Assembly (NCBI GenBank): GCA_910589415.1
Contig: OU342630.1
Location: forward strand, 27,375,867 to 27,439,866
Source: Malachius bipustulatus
Lineage: Eukaryota > Arthropoda > Insecta > Coleoptera > Melyridae
DNA length: 64,000 bases
Direction of reading: 5' to 3'
The notes under the pieces were generated by a model that made no database searches, was not told where the DNA came from, and saw only the letters and a list, made by a program, of their open reading frames with translations. How positions within the stretch are numbered: the first letter of the stretch is position 1; every line of letters starts with the position of its first letter. Both the position numbers and the translations under genes were made by a program. Shown here piece by piece: positions 1 to 12,100 of this stretch.

Positions 1-123
1 CGATCACGCCGGTATTGCTACTCAAGTTGTTGTTGAGAAGAAGCTTTGGAGAGAAGAAAAGAAAACACGACACGACGTAGGCAGGGACGCTTTTATTGAG
101 AAAGTGTGGCAGTTCAAGAATGA
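1..123 (+). CDS. VARS1 (ValRS): ValRS exon just after the HIGH motif (partial)
   Basis: The first base ends a codon, then the frame reads [20 protein letters not shown] and continues to VWQFKN. In animal ValRS this stretch follows the HIGH motif directly. The exon ends with two bases (GA) before GTAAGT; the codon is completed by the T at 5943, giving D-K-G-D-R. The window opens inside this exon. Confidence 0.95.
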
Positions 124-3100
124 GTAAGTTTATGTCCGAGCAATTCTGAAAAGTCACAACAGATCATAGATGTGTAAAGTTTTATGTCATTGTTCAAAAT
201 TATAAATGAAGTGTACAGAAATAAACAGTGGCGGATCCAGTTAAATGGAGAGCCCAAGCAGTAAGGATTTTGGGACCCTTATTATTTAACTCATGTTAAA
301 AAAGTTTTATAATCATTTTAGGGGGAAAGCCTCCAGGAGGAGGGGATCTGGGGGGTACTGAGTATCCCCCACGTCAGAGATACTCCGTACCCCAGCCCCC
401 GAAAGTTTTCAGAAAAATAGTCTAAAATAGTAACAGTATTTGTATTCTTTATGAGGTTTTCATTATGTAATTTAATTACAGAAAACTTTCTCGAAAGATT
501 ATTATTACACATAAATAATATTACAGTCAAACCTGGATAAGACGAACACTGAATAAGGCGGAAATCTGTCTATCACGGAAATTTTTTCCGGTCCCGAATT
601 AAGCTATACACATTACATGTTAACTTCCACTGCTCAAGCCGGAAACTGCGTAACGCGGAGACGGAACACGTTTTTTAACCTTATGCACACTGCACGCAAT
701 TTCACCTGCATAAGACGGAAGCGGACCGACGTCGCCACCCTTTACTCTTTACCTCCGCATGTTCTCGCGTGTCTATCCTACTCTCACTTCTCGGAATTTT
801 TATTGCGGCAATAAAAACTGTCTGTAGGTACTTATGCACTTCCTGTTTAGTTCTGTTCGGATTCAATTTTAGTCAATTCTAAACTCTTCAACTGTGAGCT
901 GTGAGCATCAAATTATTTTTAGTAGGTACAATATTCGATATGTCTGCAAATAAAAAATTCAACACTCTAACACTGAAGTCTTTAGAAATCTATTTTAATA
1001 GATTTAATTATGTGTTATGAAAACAAAAAATTAGCGTTAAGCTTCTCGCGGAAAAATATAAGTGTGGTAAAACACAAGTTTATGATATTTTGAAGAATAA
1101 GGACAAAATAAAATCAGATTGGCTCGTGGGAAAACATTCTATCGATACTAAAAAAAATGTACGTACTGTTGGGCATTTTCCCTGCTAAGCATGTTTGTTT
1201 CCAGTTGCAGTAAGCATGACAGTTGTTGTTGTTTAAGCCGGAAACCTGTATGAAACGGAATTTATTTTCGGTCCCAGGCGTTTTCGGGTTATCCAGATTT
1301 GACTGTATTACAGATATTTTATTTATTTTATTTTATTTTATTTAATATCAACGGACAAAACCCTTCTGTTCATAATATAATATAATTTCTATAAATTTCC
1401 AATCAAACATTGAACACTAAAAAGCGCCAATAACATGCTCAAGTGACTAAGAATAACAGAGCCTTCAGTAGTATCTATTTACAACATCTTTTAATTGTCT
1501 CTTAAATACAGATAAGTTACTTGTAACTAAATTATTTAGAACAACAATTTCGTTCCACTTTCTGCGTAAGCGATGAACAGAGGAATAGTAGATATAGTTC
1601 TTAGCAGTATAATCTTCCTTAAATTCTCTAACAACTCTTAAGGAGTAATTCAAATTTCTTACAACAAATAAATCAAAAACTGGGTCAGATTTAACAATTT
1701 GCATTATTACTTTTTTTACAAAATAAATATCATGATAGATATGCAGAGATTTAAGTGACTCAATCTTCAACTTCGCCGCCAACACCGAATAGTCATGGTC
1801 ATCATAATTCATACTGTTGCCCATTTTAAAAGCGACATAACGAAAAAACTTGTGTTGAATCGACTCAAGTTCATTGATAAGAACCTTTTTAGAAGGTGAC
1901 CAGATAATAGATCCATATAATAATATGGGTCGCAAAATCGCCTTATACAAGTGGACAACAGCCGAAACCGATTTGAATTCTTTCGTAGATCTTTTTAGGA
2001 AACCCAATAAACGATATGCCCTAGAAGACACAGTTCTCAAATGAGTGTCAAATTCAAAATTACTTTGGAAAATGACACCCAAATCTTTAATGGACTCAAC
2101 ACTCTCTAGAATCCGACCAGAAACTGTATAATCAAATGGCAACCTATCAATCTTACTTCTATTGAAGGATAGTACTTTACATTTTGAGATATTTAGATTT
2201 AGCTTATTTACACATGACCAGTTAAAAATAACATCTAAGTCTTTTTGGAGACAGACTTGATCTCGAAAACTTTTAATCCTACTAAATATCTTTATATCAT
2301 CAGCAAATATCAGGATATTAACAAATCTTAAATCATTGATGACATCATTTATAAACAGAATGAATAACAAGGGACCAAGATGCGATCCTTGCGGAACACC
2401 AGATGTGGCTATGAACTTATTAGACAGATTGCCCTTGATTCGCACACAAAGTTCTCTATTCGTAAGATATGATAGGATCCACTTCAATGTTCCACCACCT
2501 AACCCAAACTTAGACAATTTATAGACCAGCATACTATGATTGACAGAGTCGAAAGCCTTCGAAAAGTCCAGATAGATGGAGTCTACTTGTTTAGGAAAAT
2601 CTACCGAAGTATCGGAGTTTAAAGTATTGGCTATATAATCATTAAAAAGTAACAAGTTTGTAATTGTTGATCTCCCTTTAACAAAGCCGTGTTGGTTTTT
2701 AACCACAAATAATAAACACAGATCTGCCAACTTATCAGCTACAATGGCATCAAAAACCTTTGAAATGGCACCCAAGATAGCAATAGGTCTGTAACTAAGG
2801 ATATCATTTTTATTACCAGATTTAAATACCGGAGTAATAAATGTTTTTTTCCATACACGAGGCATGTTGCCCAAAATTAGAGATTGATTGTATAACAAAT
2901 ACAAGGGTTTAACAATACTGCCAACACATTTCTTCACAAAAAAGGCCGGTAAGCCATCGGAACCAATTGATTTTGAATCCTTCAATTTGTTAACAGCACA
3001 ACTTACGTCGTCAAGACTAATTTCAAAATCTAATCCACCATTCAAATGCAATTGATGACAAAAAGAACCATGAGAACTCAGGTATATTGACTCAAAATTT

Positions 3101-6100
3101 TTAGCAAATAAGTTACTAGTATCTCTGGAATTTGTACTTTTGCAGTCATTGAGAAACATTTGCTCAGGAATATTGGTTGATTTACATAGTTTATTTATAT
3201 GATTCCAAAAATATTTGCTGCTCTTAACAGATTTATTTTCTATACTTTCAAGATACCTTTCTAGATATTATGAAAAAAAAATTTATTTTAAAAAACTTTA
3301 CCACCCTGTATCTCAAAAGTTAAGACTCTTAGGACATACGTTCTTATGAAGTTTTCTTCTTAAAATGGACCCAAAAATCACCCCCTTAAATATTGACACT
3401 CAATTACAAAACGCCCTGTATAGTTCCCTGAGGTGTCATCGAAGTTACCTAGGAGATTCACTGATGTGATGTGTTTCCAATCACCACGCGTTCTCGAATA
3501 TGCGCAGAATGCGTGTATTTAGTAGAACTATCAGTTACACTCTTACACTGGCTTGGCAATGTGTCATTCCTGTCATGTCACTAGAACCTTCGAGACATAA
3601 CCAAATTGCAAAAGGGAAACAAATACAAGAAATACTAATTACGAATCCAGATCGAGAATACTTGCGAGTGCTCCCTAGTTATAATAGGTATGTAAATGAC
3701 CAGACTGGTCAGGTTCTGGTCCAGTCGGACATCTTCCTTCAGAAAAATATTTTGAAATGCACATCTTTTTAGTTTCAAACAGCATGGTCCCCCCTAAACT
3801 CTTATGACGCCCTCACTTTTTACAATCTGGCACATGTGCTTTCTGAATCCGAAAGTTCCGAATGAAGAAACGTCATACTTGTCAAGCTTTGACTTGGAAA
3901 TTATTCAGAATCTTATTTTTAATAACATACTATCGCAAATTGATCCACTAAAGGGATTCCACACCAGGCGAAGCACAGTAGAGGGGATACAATAGATCTT
4001 TTAGGTCACAGTGACTTGATCACCCTCAAAGATACAAATACAAGATACAACACCGTTGATAGATATCTGTACCTCTTGAAGACAATTGGGTCACCAAATC
4101 CACAAATTCTTCCACATTATGCGTTTTTGTAGAGGTACTAGTGATTATGAATTTGAAAAGTTTATTGTTTTCACAGGGAGATGACTAGAAACTGATCTGA
4201 ACCTGATTCATCAGATCATTTATCATTGTTATAAAAAACTCATGGATTTAGTTGGAGAATTATCTACACGACGGACGCGGATACACCAAAGGCGTAGGCG
4301 TAGACAAAATTCACACCGATTCTCAAAATTACTAAAAAAAATTACCTGGAGTCAATCTTCATTAGAATCCTGTGACCTTACTGGAATACAATAATTGGCA
4401 GTGACTATACTATTTTTCAGAAAGCTAGATAGTATGAACAAAAGAGAATGAACTAATTACATTAGACTGATTAATCTATTGTAAAAAGTTAGAAACAGTA
4501 TTAAAATCGTGTTCAAGAAGGCTATATTGTCATATCGCAGAGGGTTTGCTCAAGTTTTATATGGCGGTAAGAGAAAAAACCGATTTTCTAATTTTCTAAT
4601 ATTAATTTAAAAAAACTAATTTATTACAAAAATTATGAAATGGTAGACTGGTAGAAATAGTAGAATGAAAGAATGGTAGAATTCAACCATGAAGGTTTCA
4701 TTCATAAATATAAAAACTAGTTTGAGCTGCTGCGAGCTCAGCTTTTCTGCTTACTGGAGAGTAGATTCTTGGGGAACAGTGTTATAATCACTTCACTCAT
4801 AGCACCAATTATATGTTCTCCAGTACCCCATGTACCCCAGTACTCCCGTACCCCTCCAGTACTCACTTCTTAGTATAGTAGGTAGGGCGGTGAAATATTT
4901 TTACGATTTGAAATTGTAGACCGAGAGCCCCCTCAAATTGGAGGGTCAATTCTGTTATTTACCTTCTCTAATTAGGCCAGCAAAGTCAATCACTCATTAT
5001 TGTCAATTTTGATAATATCACGCTCGCAAGTTAGAATTATCCCTACTTCAATTATTATACCTCATATGGAAATTGTATGCAGTAACTGACATCACCTTTG
5101 TCAGTATGCACAAACTGACTTTTTTGTGGGTCCCGTGGCGCAGTGTATAGCGCGTTGGTCCGCATACACCTTGGTTCGAAACTCACCAGCAGCCGACAAT
5201 TATTTGTTGTGTTTCTCAAGCCAAGATCGGGATCCACCTTGCGGAAGGCAATGGCAAACCACCGCAAGTACCTTTGCCTAGTAAAACCTTTCAAACAGTG
5301 CCGTTCGGACTCCGGCAATAAAAAGGGAGGTCCCATATGTCTGTGTAAACTGATAACTCGCGCACCACAGACATATGCGAGAGGTAGCCTACGCCCGATT
5401 TGCGGGTATGGTACTTTAAGAAGAAGAACTGACATCACACAACCTGACCTGACATGGTTTCACATCTTCTATGACGTGTTGCTGTGTTGCCTCCTACAAA
5501 GCCAGGCAGCAGAGTTGTCAATTAATCTCGACAGTATCGATCGATATTATTGAGCTTGCTCTAATGCAAAGTTGCTTTCTGACAAAAATACGCTACATCT
5601 TTAATGCTTACTGGTGTGGTGAGCTCTATACCTACAGAAAAATAGGTTATGTGAGAAATATTTGTAAAATTACTTTAATATTGTAAAATATTAAAATTAT
5701 TATGTGTTAGAATTATTATTATTTTAGCATTTAGCTGAAATCTGTAGCAATTCATTTTTAATTCAGGTAACATGCCTAATTTCATTGTAGTTGATGTCAT
5801 GTTCGGGCAGTTTTTATTGAATACATTTTCTTTTTTTATCATTTTAGGGCATTTCAAACATACATTTAGGGTCGTATACAAATGTATGTTTGACAGATCA
5901 AAAGAGTGATTAGAGATAATTGCTAATGTTATTTTGTTACAGTAAAGGTGATCGAATTTATCACCAATTAAAGAAACTAGGATCATCCTTTGATTGGGAT
6001 AGAGCTGCCTTCACAATGGATCCCAAACTATGCCGAGCCGTAACTGAAGCGTTCATAAGGTTACACGAAGAAGGAATGATTTACAGATCGGACAGATTGG

Positions 6101-9100
6101 TTAACTGGTCTTGTACTTTGAAATCTGCTATATCTGATATTGAGGTAATTTTTTTCATCACTTTAACTTTGAATGTACCTCTGAATAATTTTTCGTTGCG
6201 TATCTTGTTATGTTGTTTTTTTTATTTTCAACTTTTGTAACCTATCCTATAAGTAATCCAGAATTTATAATCCTTCGATTAATTCTTTGTACTCCAGGTA
6301 ATTTAACAGAAAAAATAAAACTGTTTCAGGTCGACAAAATTGAGCTCCCAGGTCGTACATTTTTATCTGTTCCCGGCTACGATGACAAGGTTGAGTTTGG
6401 TGTGCTGACTGTGTTTGCCTATCAAGTTATCGGCTCTGATGAGAAGATCCATGTGGCGACTACTCGTGTTGAAACCATGTTAGGTAAGATTAAAAATAAA
6501 ATCAGAATTTTCACACTCTTACAAACTTATTCTGCTTCAGTCAAATCAGCTTAGGCAAAAAATTTTATCAAAAGAAGTTATTAGACAGCAAGACAGCGTT
6601 ATTTAAGTGTGTAATCTTACAATGTATAGTCATGGAGTGGATGAAACAAAATAGTCTCACAGTTTTACCCCTGCCCCATTTTCTCTGTAGCAATATTCAG
6701 ATGCATGTCCGTATTCACAAACGATAATTACCAAATAGTTACATAATCAGTTATCTCCATCTCATTCATTTAAATATTTTCGAGATATTACAAGGCCAGA
6801 ACGCTTTGTGAATACGGGCAACAGAATACTAAAAAAAAAGCCACTTACCTAGACTTGTTGTATAATTTCTATAATATTAGGTAGGTATTAGTGAGTGTAT
6901 TTGCTTACACCCTCAAATAGCACGGGCGGTAGCGCATCAATTTAGGTCACTGACTGAAGTTGACGCTGCCAAACGTCCTTGGTTCGAATCCCAGCTCGGC
7001 TTGGTCGTTTGTGTTCGTTTATAAAACTATTTATTTCTTTAAAATGTTTCTGTGGCTATATGAGTTTGATCTTGAAACCAAAATGAATAGAGTGGAGCGG
7101 CTATGTCTTACCTTTACAGTTAAAAGTGATGCTCCCTTTGAACCCTTTCAGGACGACAGCGGTTATAAGCGTAAGTACGCTATTTCTATTACCTATTTCT
7201 GCTTTGAAGTACTTTGTTACGAAGTTTTTGCAGCAAAAACATTTGATGTGATGTTTATTAGGCTGGTTGGGCTGGTTATTCTTCGATACACCGGAAATCT
7301 GGGTAATAAATGGTAATAAATCTCGAGCAGGATGCTTGAAATACACACATATTTTATACATAATTTCTGAAAGAAAGATAATTCATATAATGTATCGTAA
7401 AGATAATTGTTTTGCGGTAAGAAAATTTAAAGGTAGGTATAGGTAAACATAAAAGTACTTACATTATGATATGATAGGTGAATTTCTCAAAACAAAGCCC
7501 AGATTTAACGCTTTGCTATGAGCGAACTCTGGTACGTGTATTAATTACGGTATTTGGTTATTAATTATCTTGATACGATAAGATATGTCCAAAAGGGGGA
7601 TGCCATTTAATTTTTTGTTCTTTTGATTTCTATAGGCAATTGAAAAATAAAAAAAAAAGGCTTGCCTAATTATCCACTATTTTGATCAATAAGATTTAAT
7701 TCTAACTCTAAAACAAACTTTATTTCTATCTACAGTTATGTACATAAAAATCAATGAATTGTTCCTAATAATGGTAATAATGATTTGTAATTCCTAAATA
7801 ACTTAACGTATGCTATTTCACAAATTTAACGTTTAATTGAGTGAAAGAAGGGTTGGATTTTATAAGGCCTTGTTAAACGAATTTCCCTTTTACACGTTCT
7901 TAAATTACGTAATTATCAGATATTCACTTTTAAAATGAATAATAAAGTTCAGTACTAATTATCAAGTTGACTACAAATAACAATACTTCTTCGATAGTCT
8001 ATTAAACTTCAAAATAACTTCAAAGACGGTGAGAGTGCGCTAACTCCTTAAAAAGGCGAATCAAAAAAATGAGATGTAAAGACTTACAGATTGTTCTCTT
8101 GTGTTGATAAAATGCGTTACCAATGCCGAATGAAGAAATGGTGGGGATTTAAAGGTCTGTAGTTCTCATGAAGAGAAGAGAGGCGGAATTCCACGAAGTA
8201 GACAGGTCAGGTCAAGTCAGGTAGGAAAACGCAGCAGCAGCTGATGATTCCGCTTCTAAAACTGCCTGGGATACTGCATAGATACTAGAAGAGGCTGTCT
8301 CGTTGAGGCTTCTCAGGTAGACAGTAGGAATCCAGAGGCGAGCAGTTATAGTGAAAATGTGAAAACAAAGGGAACGCTTCCAGTTGGCGCTTTGTGAAGC
8401 AGGGGGGACGAAAATATCCGGTAAAACGTAGAGATCAATTATCGAAAAGGTAATCCAGGGAGGAAAACTAGAATAACAAGGAAAATATAAGTAGATGATC
8501 TCAGATTATAATTAATTTAAGTAACTCACCCCGATGAAACAGATCCTCGGGCTTCTTTTCACGTAAGATATCAGATAAGAAAAATCAGGAAAGGACGCTT
8601 AGAAAATAAAATGGCGGTTTCCAATTGAAAATGACGTCTGTCACTAAATTTGCGGTATATCACGGAGCATTGACTAGATAGAAGGGACACTTGCACGATT
8701 TGTGACGGGCATGCGCGTGTGCAACGTTGCGTAGATGTAAAGTAATAGAAATAATATGTAACTACGTTACAACACATCAAATAATAGTAACCTGCTGCAG
8801 CTGTGTCCCTTTAAATTATTAGAGAAAGGACAAAAGAAACCAATGCAAATAAGCATGGGCGTGTTTAATATTTAAAATTTGAACAGAATTTAGTGTTTCA
8901 TCTGATCGACCCGGGACGGTTCCCGTACCAAAAGGGTTAAAGATAAAAACTACACAAACATTTCTTGGGTGAGATGTAAATTCAGCCTACCTTGCTGAGC
9001 TGATATTGCGTAATATTTTCTTTGTAATAATATTCTCCTTTTTGATGACTTTCAGCAGTAACTCATTTAAAATTGACATTATTATTACTTCCATCTGAAA

Positions 9101-12100
9101 ATTAAATAAGAGTTCCTGGCCAACCATATGTCAACATTCAGCGAATAGCATTATACTATTACAACTACTAAAAAATTCTATGTTGCATCTAATCTCTATT
9201 ATTAACACACTCACGACCACGTGGTCTAAGGTCAAACTCTTTTAGGGTAATGTTTTTATAATATTGTTTTTTTCTATAAAAATAAATTTTTATGATTTAT
9301 AGACACAAAATGTATGTTTATTGTGTTTTCCTTTTCTTATAGCTTTTTTTTTTGAAAATGTACCACCGGTGGTACACGTCGGCTCTAGGGAATAATTATA
9401 ATTATTTTAATTTTAATTATAATAGAGAATGCTGGATGTACACATCAGGAGGAGTGTCTTAGTTTCACACCCTCTGAATGTGCACCAGTATGCCTATCAA
9501 GCTGGCAAATCAACCGATTTGGCACTTAATAACCTCGTGGGGAAAATTACCAAGTCTCTTGATAACAAAGAGATCATAGTGGGAGTCTTCCTCGACATAG
9601 AAGGAGCATTTAACAATGCATTTCCAAACTCACTGTATGAAGCAGCAGTTTCCAGAGGAATAGAACCGGTCATAAACGGCTGGATCCGTAATATGCTAGA
9701 TAGTAGGATGATAACGACCTCGATGGGAGGAGTTGAAGTCAGTTTCAGGCCGGGGAGAGGGTGTCCACAGGGAGGAGTACTCTCCCCCCTACTATGGACC
9801 CTTCTTGTAGACGACCTGCTGGCAATCCTCTCCTTATGGAGAGTTGAGGTTCAAGTATATGCGGATGACCTTGTCATAATGATCAAAGGAAACTCCGAGA
9901 GGACAATATCCAATGTCCTTCAGGAAGTTCTTCAAGTCACGTATCAGTGGTGGGAGAGGAAGCAGATGTCTGTAAATCCTCGCAAAACTGTTATAGTTTT
10001 GCGAGGATTCGTCAGGATTTCGTCACTAGACGAAAAATGCTGAAAGACCTTATACCACCTACTCTTCAAGGAGTAGTTATACCATTTTCGGAGGAGGCTA
10101 AATATCTAGGTATCACACTTGATAGGAAGCTACTATGGAACTCCCATCTGGAAAAGATTATCCACAGAGCAAAACTCTCTCTATGGAGTTGCAAAAAGAT
10201 CTGTGGAAGAACTTGGGGCACTGGTCCCAAGCAAATACACTGGATATATGTAACGATCATTAGGCCAATGATCGCATAATGGCTGTGTAGCTTGGTGGTC
10301 CAAAGGCCTACACAAGCCTTGGCCAAAATGAAGCTGTCAAGTCTGCAAAGACAAGCATGCCTGGCAATCAGTGGAGCAATGAGCACCACACCGTCGGCGG
10401 CTATGGAAATACTTCTGGACCTTCCTCCACTTCATATATACTTGGAAAGAGAAGCCAGAAGGACAACGTACAGACTGCTACAGCTAGTACGAAACACACA
10501 AATGGCTTGTGTCATGGAGCGGACCAGCCTACTGGACGACACTCTAAGTCACAGTCTTCTGGATCTGGGTATGCCCTCAGACATGATGCCATACACAACA
10601 AACCACTACACTGCATACAACGTCCTCTTTCCAAGCAGAGACGAATGGGAGCGTAACTCAAACGACCTCCTCAAAGCAGACCTCACGTGGTTCACCGACG
10701 GTTCAAAGACCCCAACGGGAGTTGGAACCGGAGCGTACGACGCTGGGTCAAGACGAGAATTCTTTGCAAACCTGGGTCAGTACGCAACAATATTTCAGGC
10801 AGAAATTTATGCCATTGTTTTTTTTTTTTTTGGAAAAGGCACATGCACTGCAGGGAAATCCCTATGATGCTCTGGGAGCGGTGCATGAGCGGAGATATCG
10901 ATTCACGTTGGCCTTGAATCTCTGTAGGTTGTATACTTCGGGAAACACGCCCTTTGGAATGCTATTCCAAAGTGATGCGGTTCTATACATAAAAGAAGTC
11001 TGAAATAGGGTGGTACGAGGTGTAACGAGCTGAACCTGATACGAATGAGCGTCTGCGGCTCGACGTGTATTTCTGCCCGGTCTTGTTCTTGGTGGGATTA
11101 AGCGGGCCACGTCTTTTGAACACTTTCCATTAAAATATCTGTAAAACAGACTCAGGTCAGCTACTCTTCTTCGATGTTCGAGAGTGTCTAAATTTTTTGT
11201 CAAATCTGGGTCCCCAATCAAGCGGATGGCTCTTTTCTGAATAGAGTCGAGTAGTCTCAGCGTATGTTTGGGAGCTGAGCTCCAAACATGTGAGCAGTAC
11301 TCCAAGGATGGTCGTATTTGAGCCTTGTATAAGAGGAGAAGCTGTTGTGGTGTATAAAATTTCTTCGTGCGGAAGAGTGTTGTACTCAGCGCAGATACTG
11401 GACAGAAAGGGCACTGCACGCGGAAAACAATTAAAATCTTCTCAAATAGCCAAGCGGCCCTGAAAGCCCTTTGCTCCATTCGTTGCAACTCCAAACTAGT
11501 ATGGAACTGTCAAACAGCACTCAATGAGTTAGCTAAAAACAATAACTTGACTCTGGTCTGGATTCCAGGTCACTCCGGCCTTGGAGAGAATGAAATGGCC
11601 GACTCTCTGGCTAGAAGAGTAACCGAATCCAAATTTACAGGACCAAAACCCGCTGTTGGCATATCCTCAAATACTGCCAAAACAACAATAGACACCTGGG
11701 CGGAAAATAAGGTACTTCGGTACTGGCAAACTCTACCAGGATTAACTCACTCTAAGACCCCACCATTTACACAGGATTAGTCTAGCCGATAATGCAGAAT
11801 GTCGCCTGTGTTTGGAGGATGTAGAAACAGCAGAACATGTTCTATGCAACTGCTCCGCCTTGGAAAGAACCAGGCACTCAACGTTCGGAAGAGTATTTCT
11901 CTCTCCAAGAGACCTGGATACATTCACACCATCTAAGGTCATTAGCTTTTTAAAAAGCAATGGCCTGCTAGAGTGGATGTAAAGTACTAAGGTGTGGCCC
12001 ACAATAGACCGCTTGGTCGCAGTGGAGGTGTCATTAATCGACCCACTCAATATATAACTAAACTAACTAACTAACCTTAAATTTAAGGGAGGGGACGCCG

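Larger units (their letters stand above)
124..5942 (+). other. ValRS intron, 5.8 kb, filled with transposons
   Basis: GT at 124 and AG at 5942. It contains a pogo-like relic, a truncated LINE, a CAGGGTG-type fragment and a SINE, listed separately. Bases 124-523 hold no gene; around 228-420 there is a low-complexity stretch rich in GGGG and CCCC with the phrase GGCGGATCCAG. I recognise nothing else there. Confidence 0.85.
9421..12060 (+). pseudogene. Degenerate LINE with reverse transcriptase and RNase H (LINE E)
   Basis: The + strand shows an RT piece ([56 protein letters not shown]), then [16 protein letters not shown], then an RNase H domain ([24 protein letters not shown], later NSQAALKAL and [20 protein letters not shown]), then a C-terminal cysteine motif ([18 protein letters not shown]) ending at about 11980. 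RNase H downstream of RT is typical of I/R1/LOA-type LINEs. The copy is broken: a frame change at about 9990-10020, an extra base near 10277, and a second LINE inserted in RNase H. The 5' part including the endonuclease is missing. Confidence 0.88.

Noticed and set aside
5143..5180. A functional tRNA gene
   Set aside because: The A and B boxes are followed by a long unrelated body and a retroposon tail; no clean acceptor stem was seen.
5055..5553. Two overlapping opposite frames of 127 and 136 codons
   Set aside because: They cover a SINE with A and B boxes and a target duplication, not a gene.
7101..7361. Frames in the ValRS intron (6960-7361) as an extra exon
   Set aside because: No ValRS similarity, and the exon at 6483 joins 32633 in the correct phase and sequence.
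9205..9228. A second piggyBac-like element starting TTAACACACTCACGACC
   Set aside because: No inverted partner end with TTAA was found.
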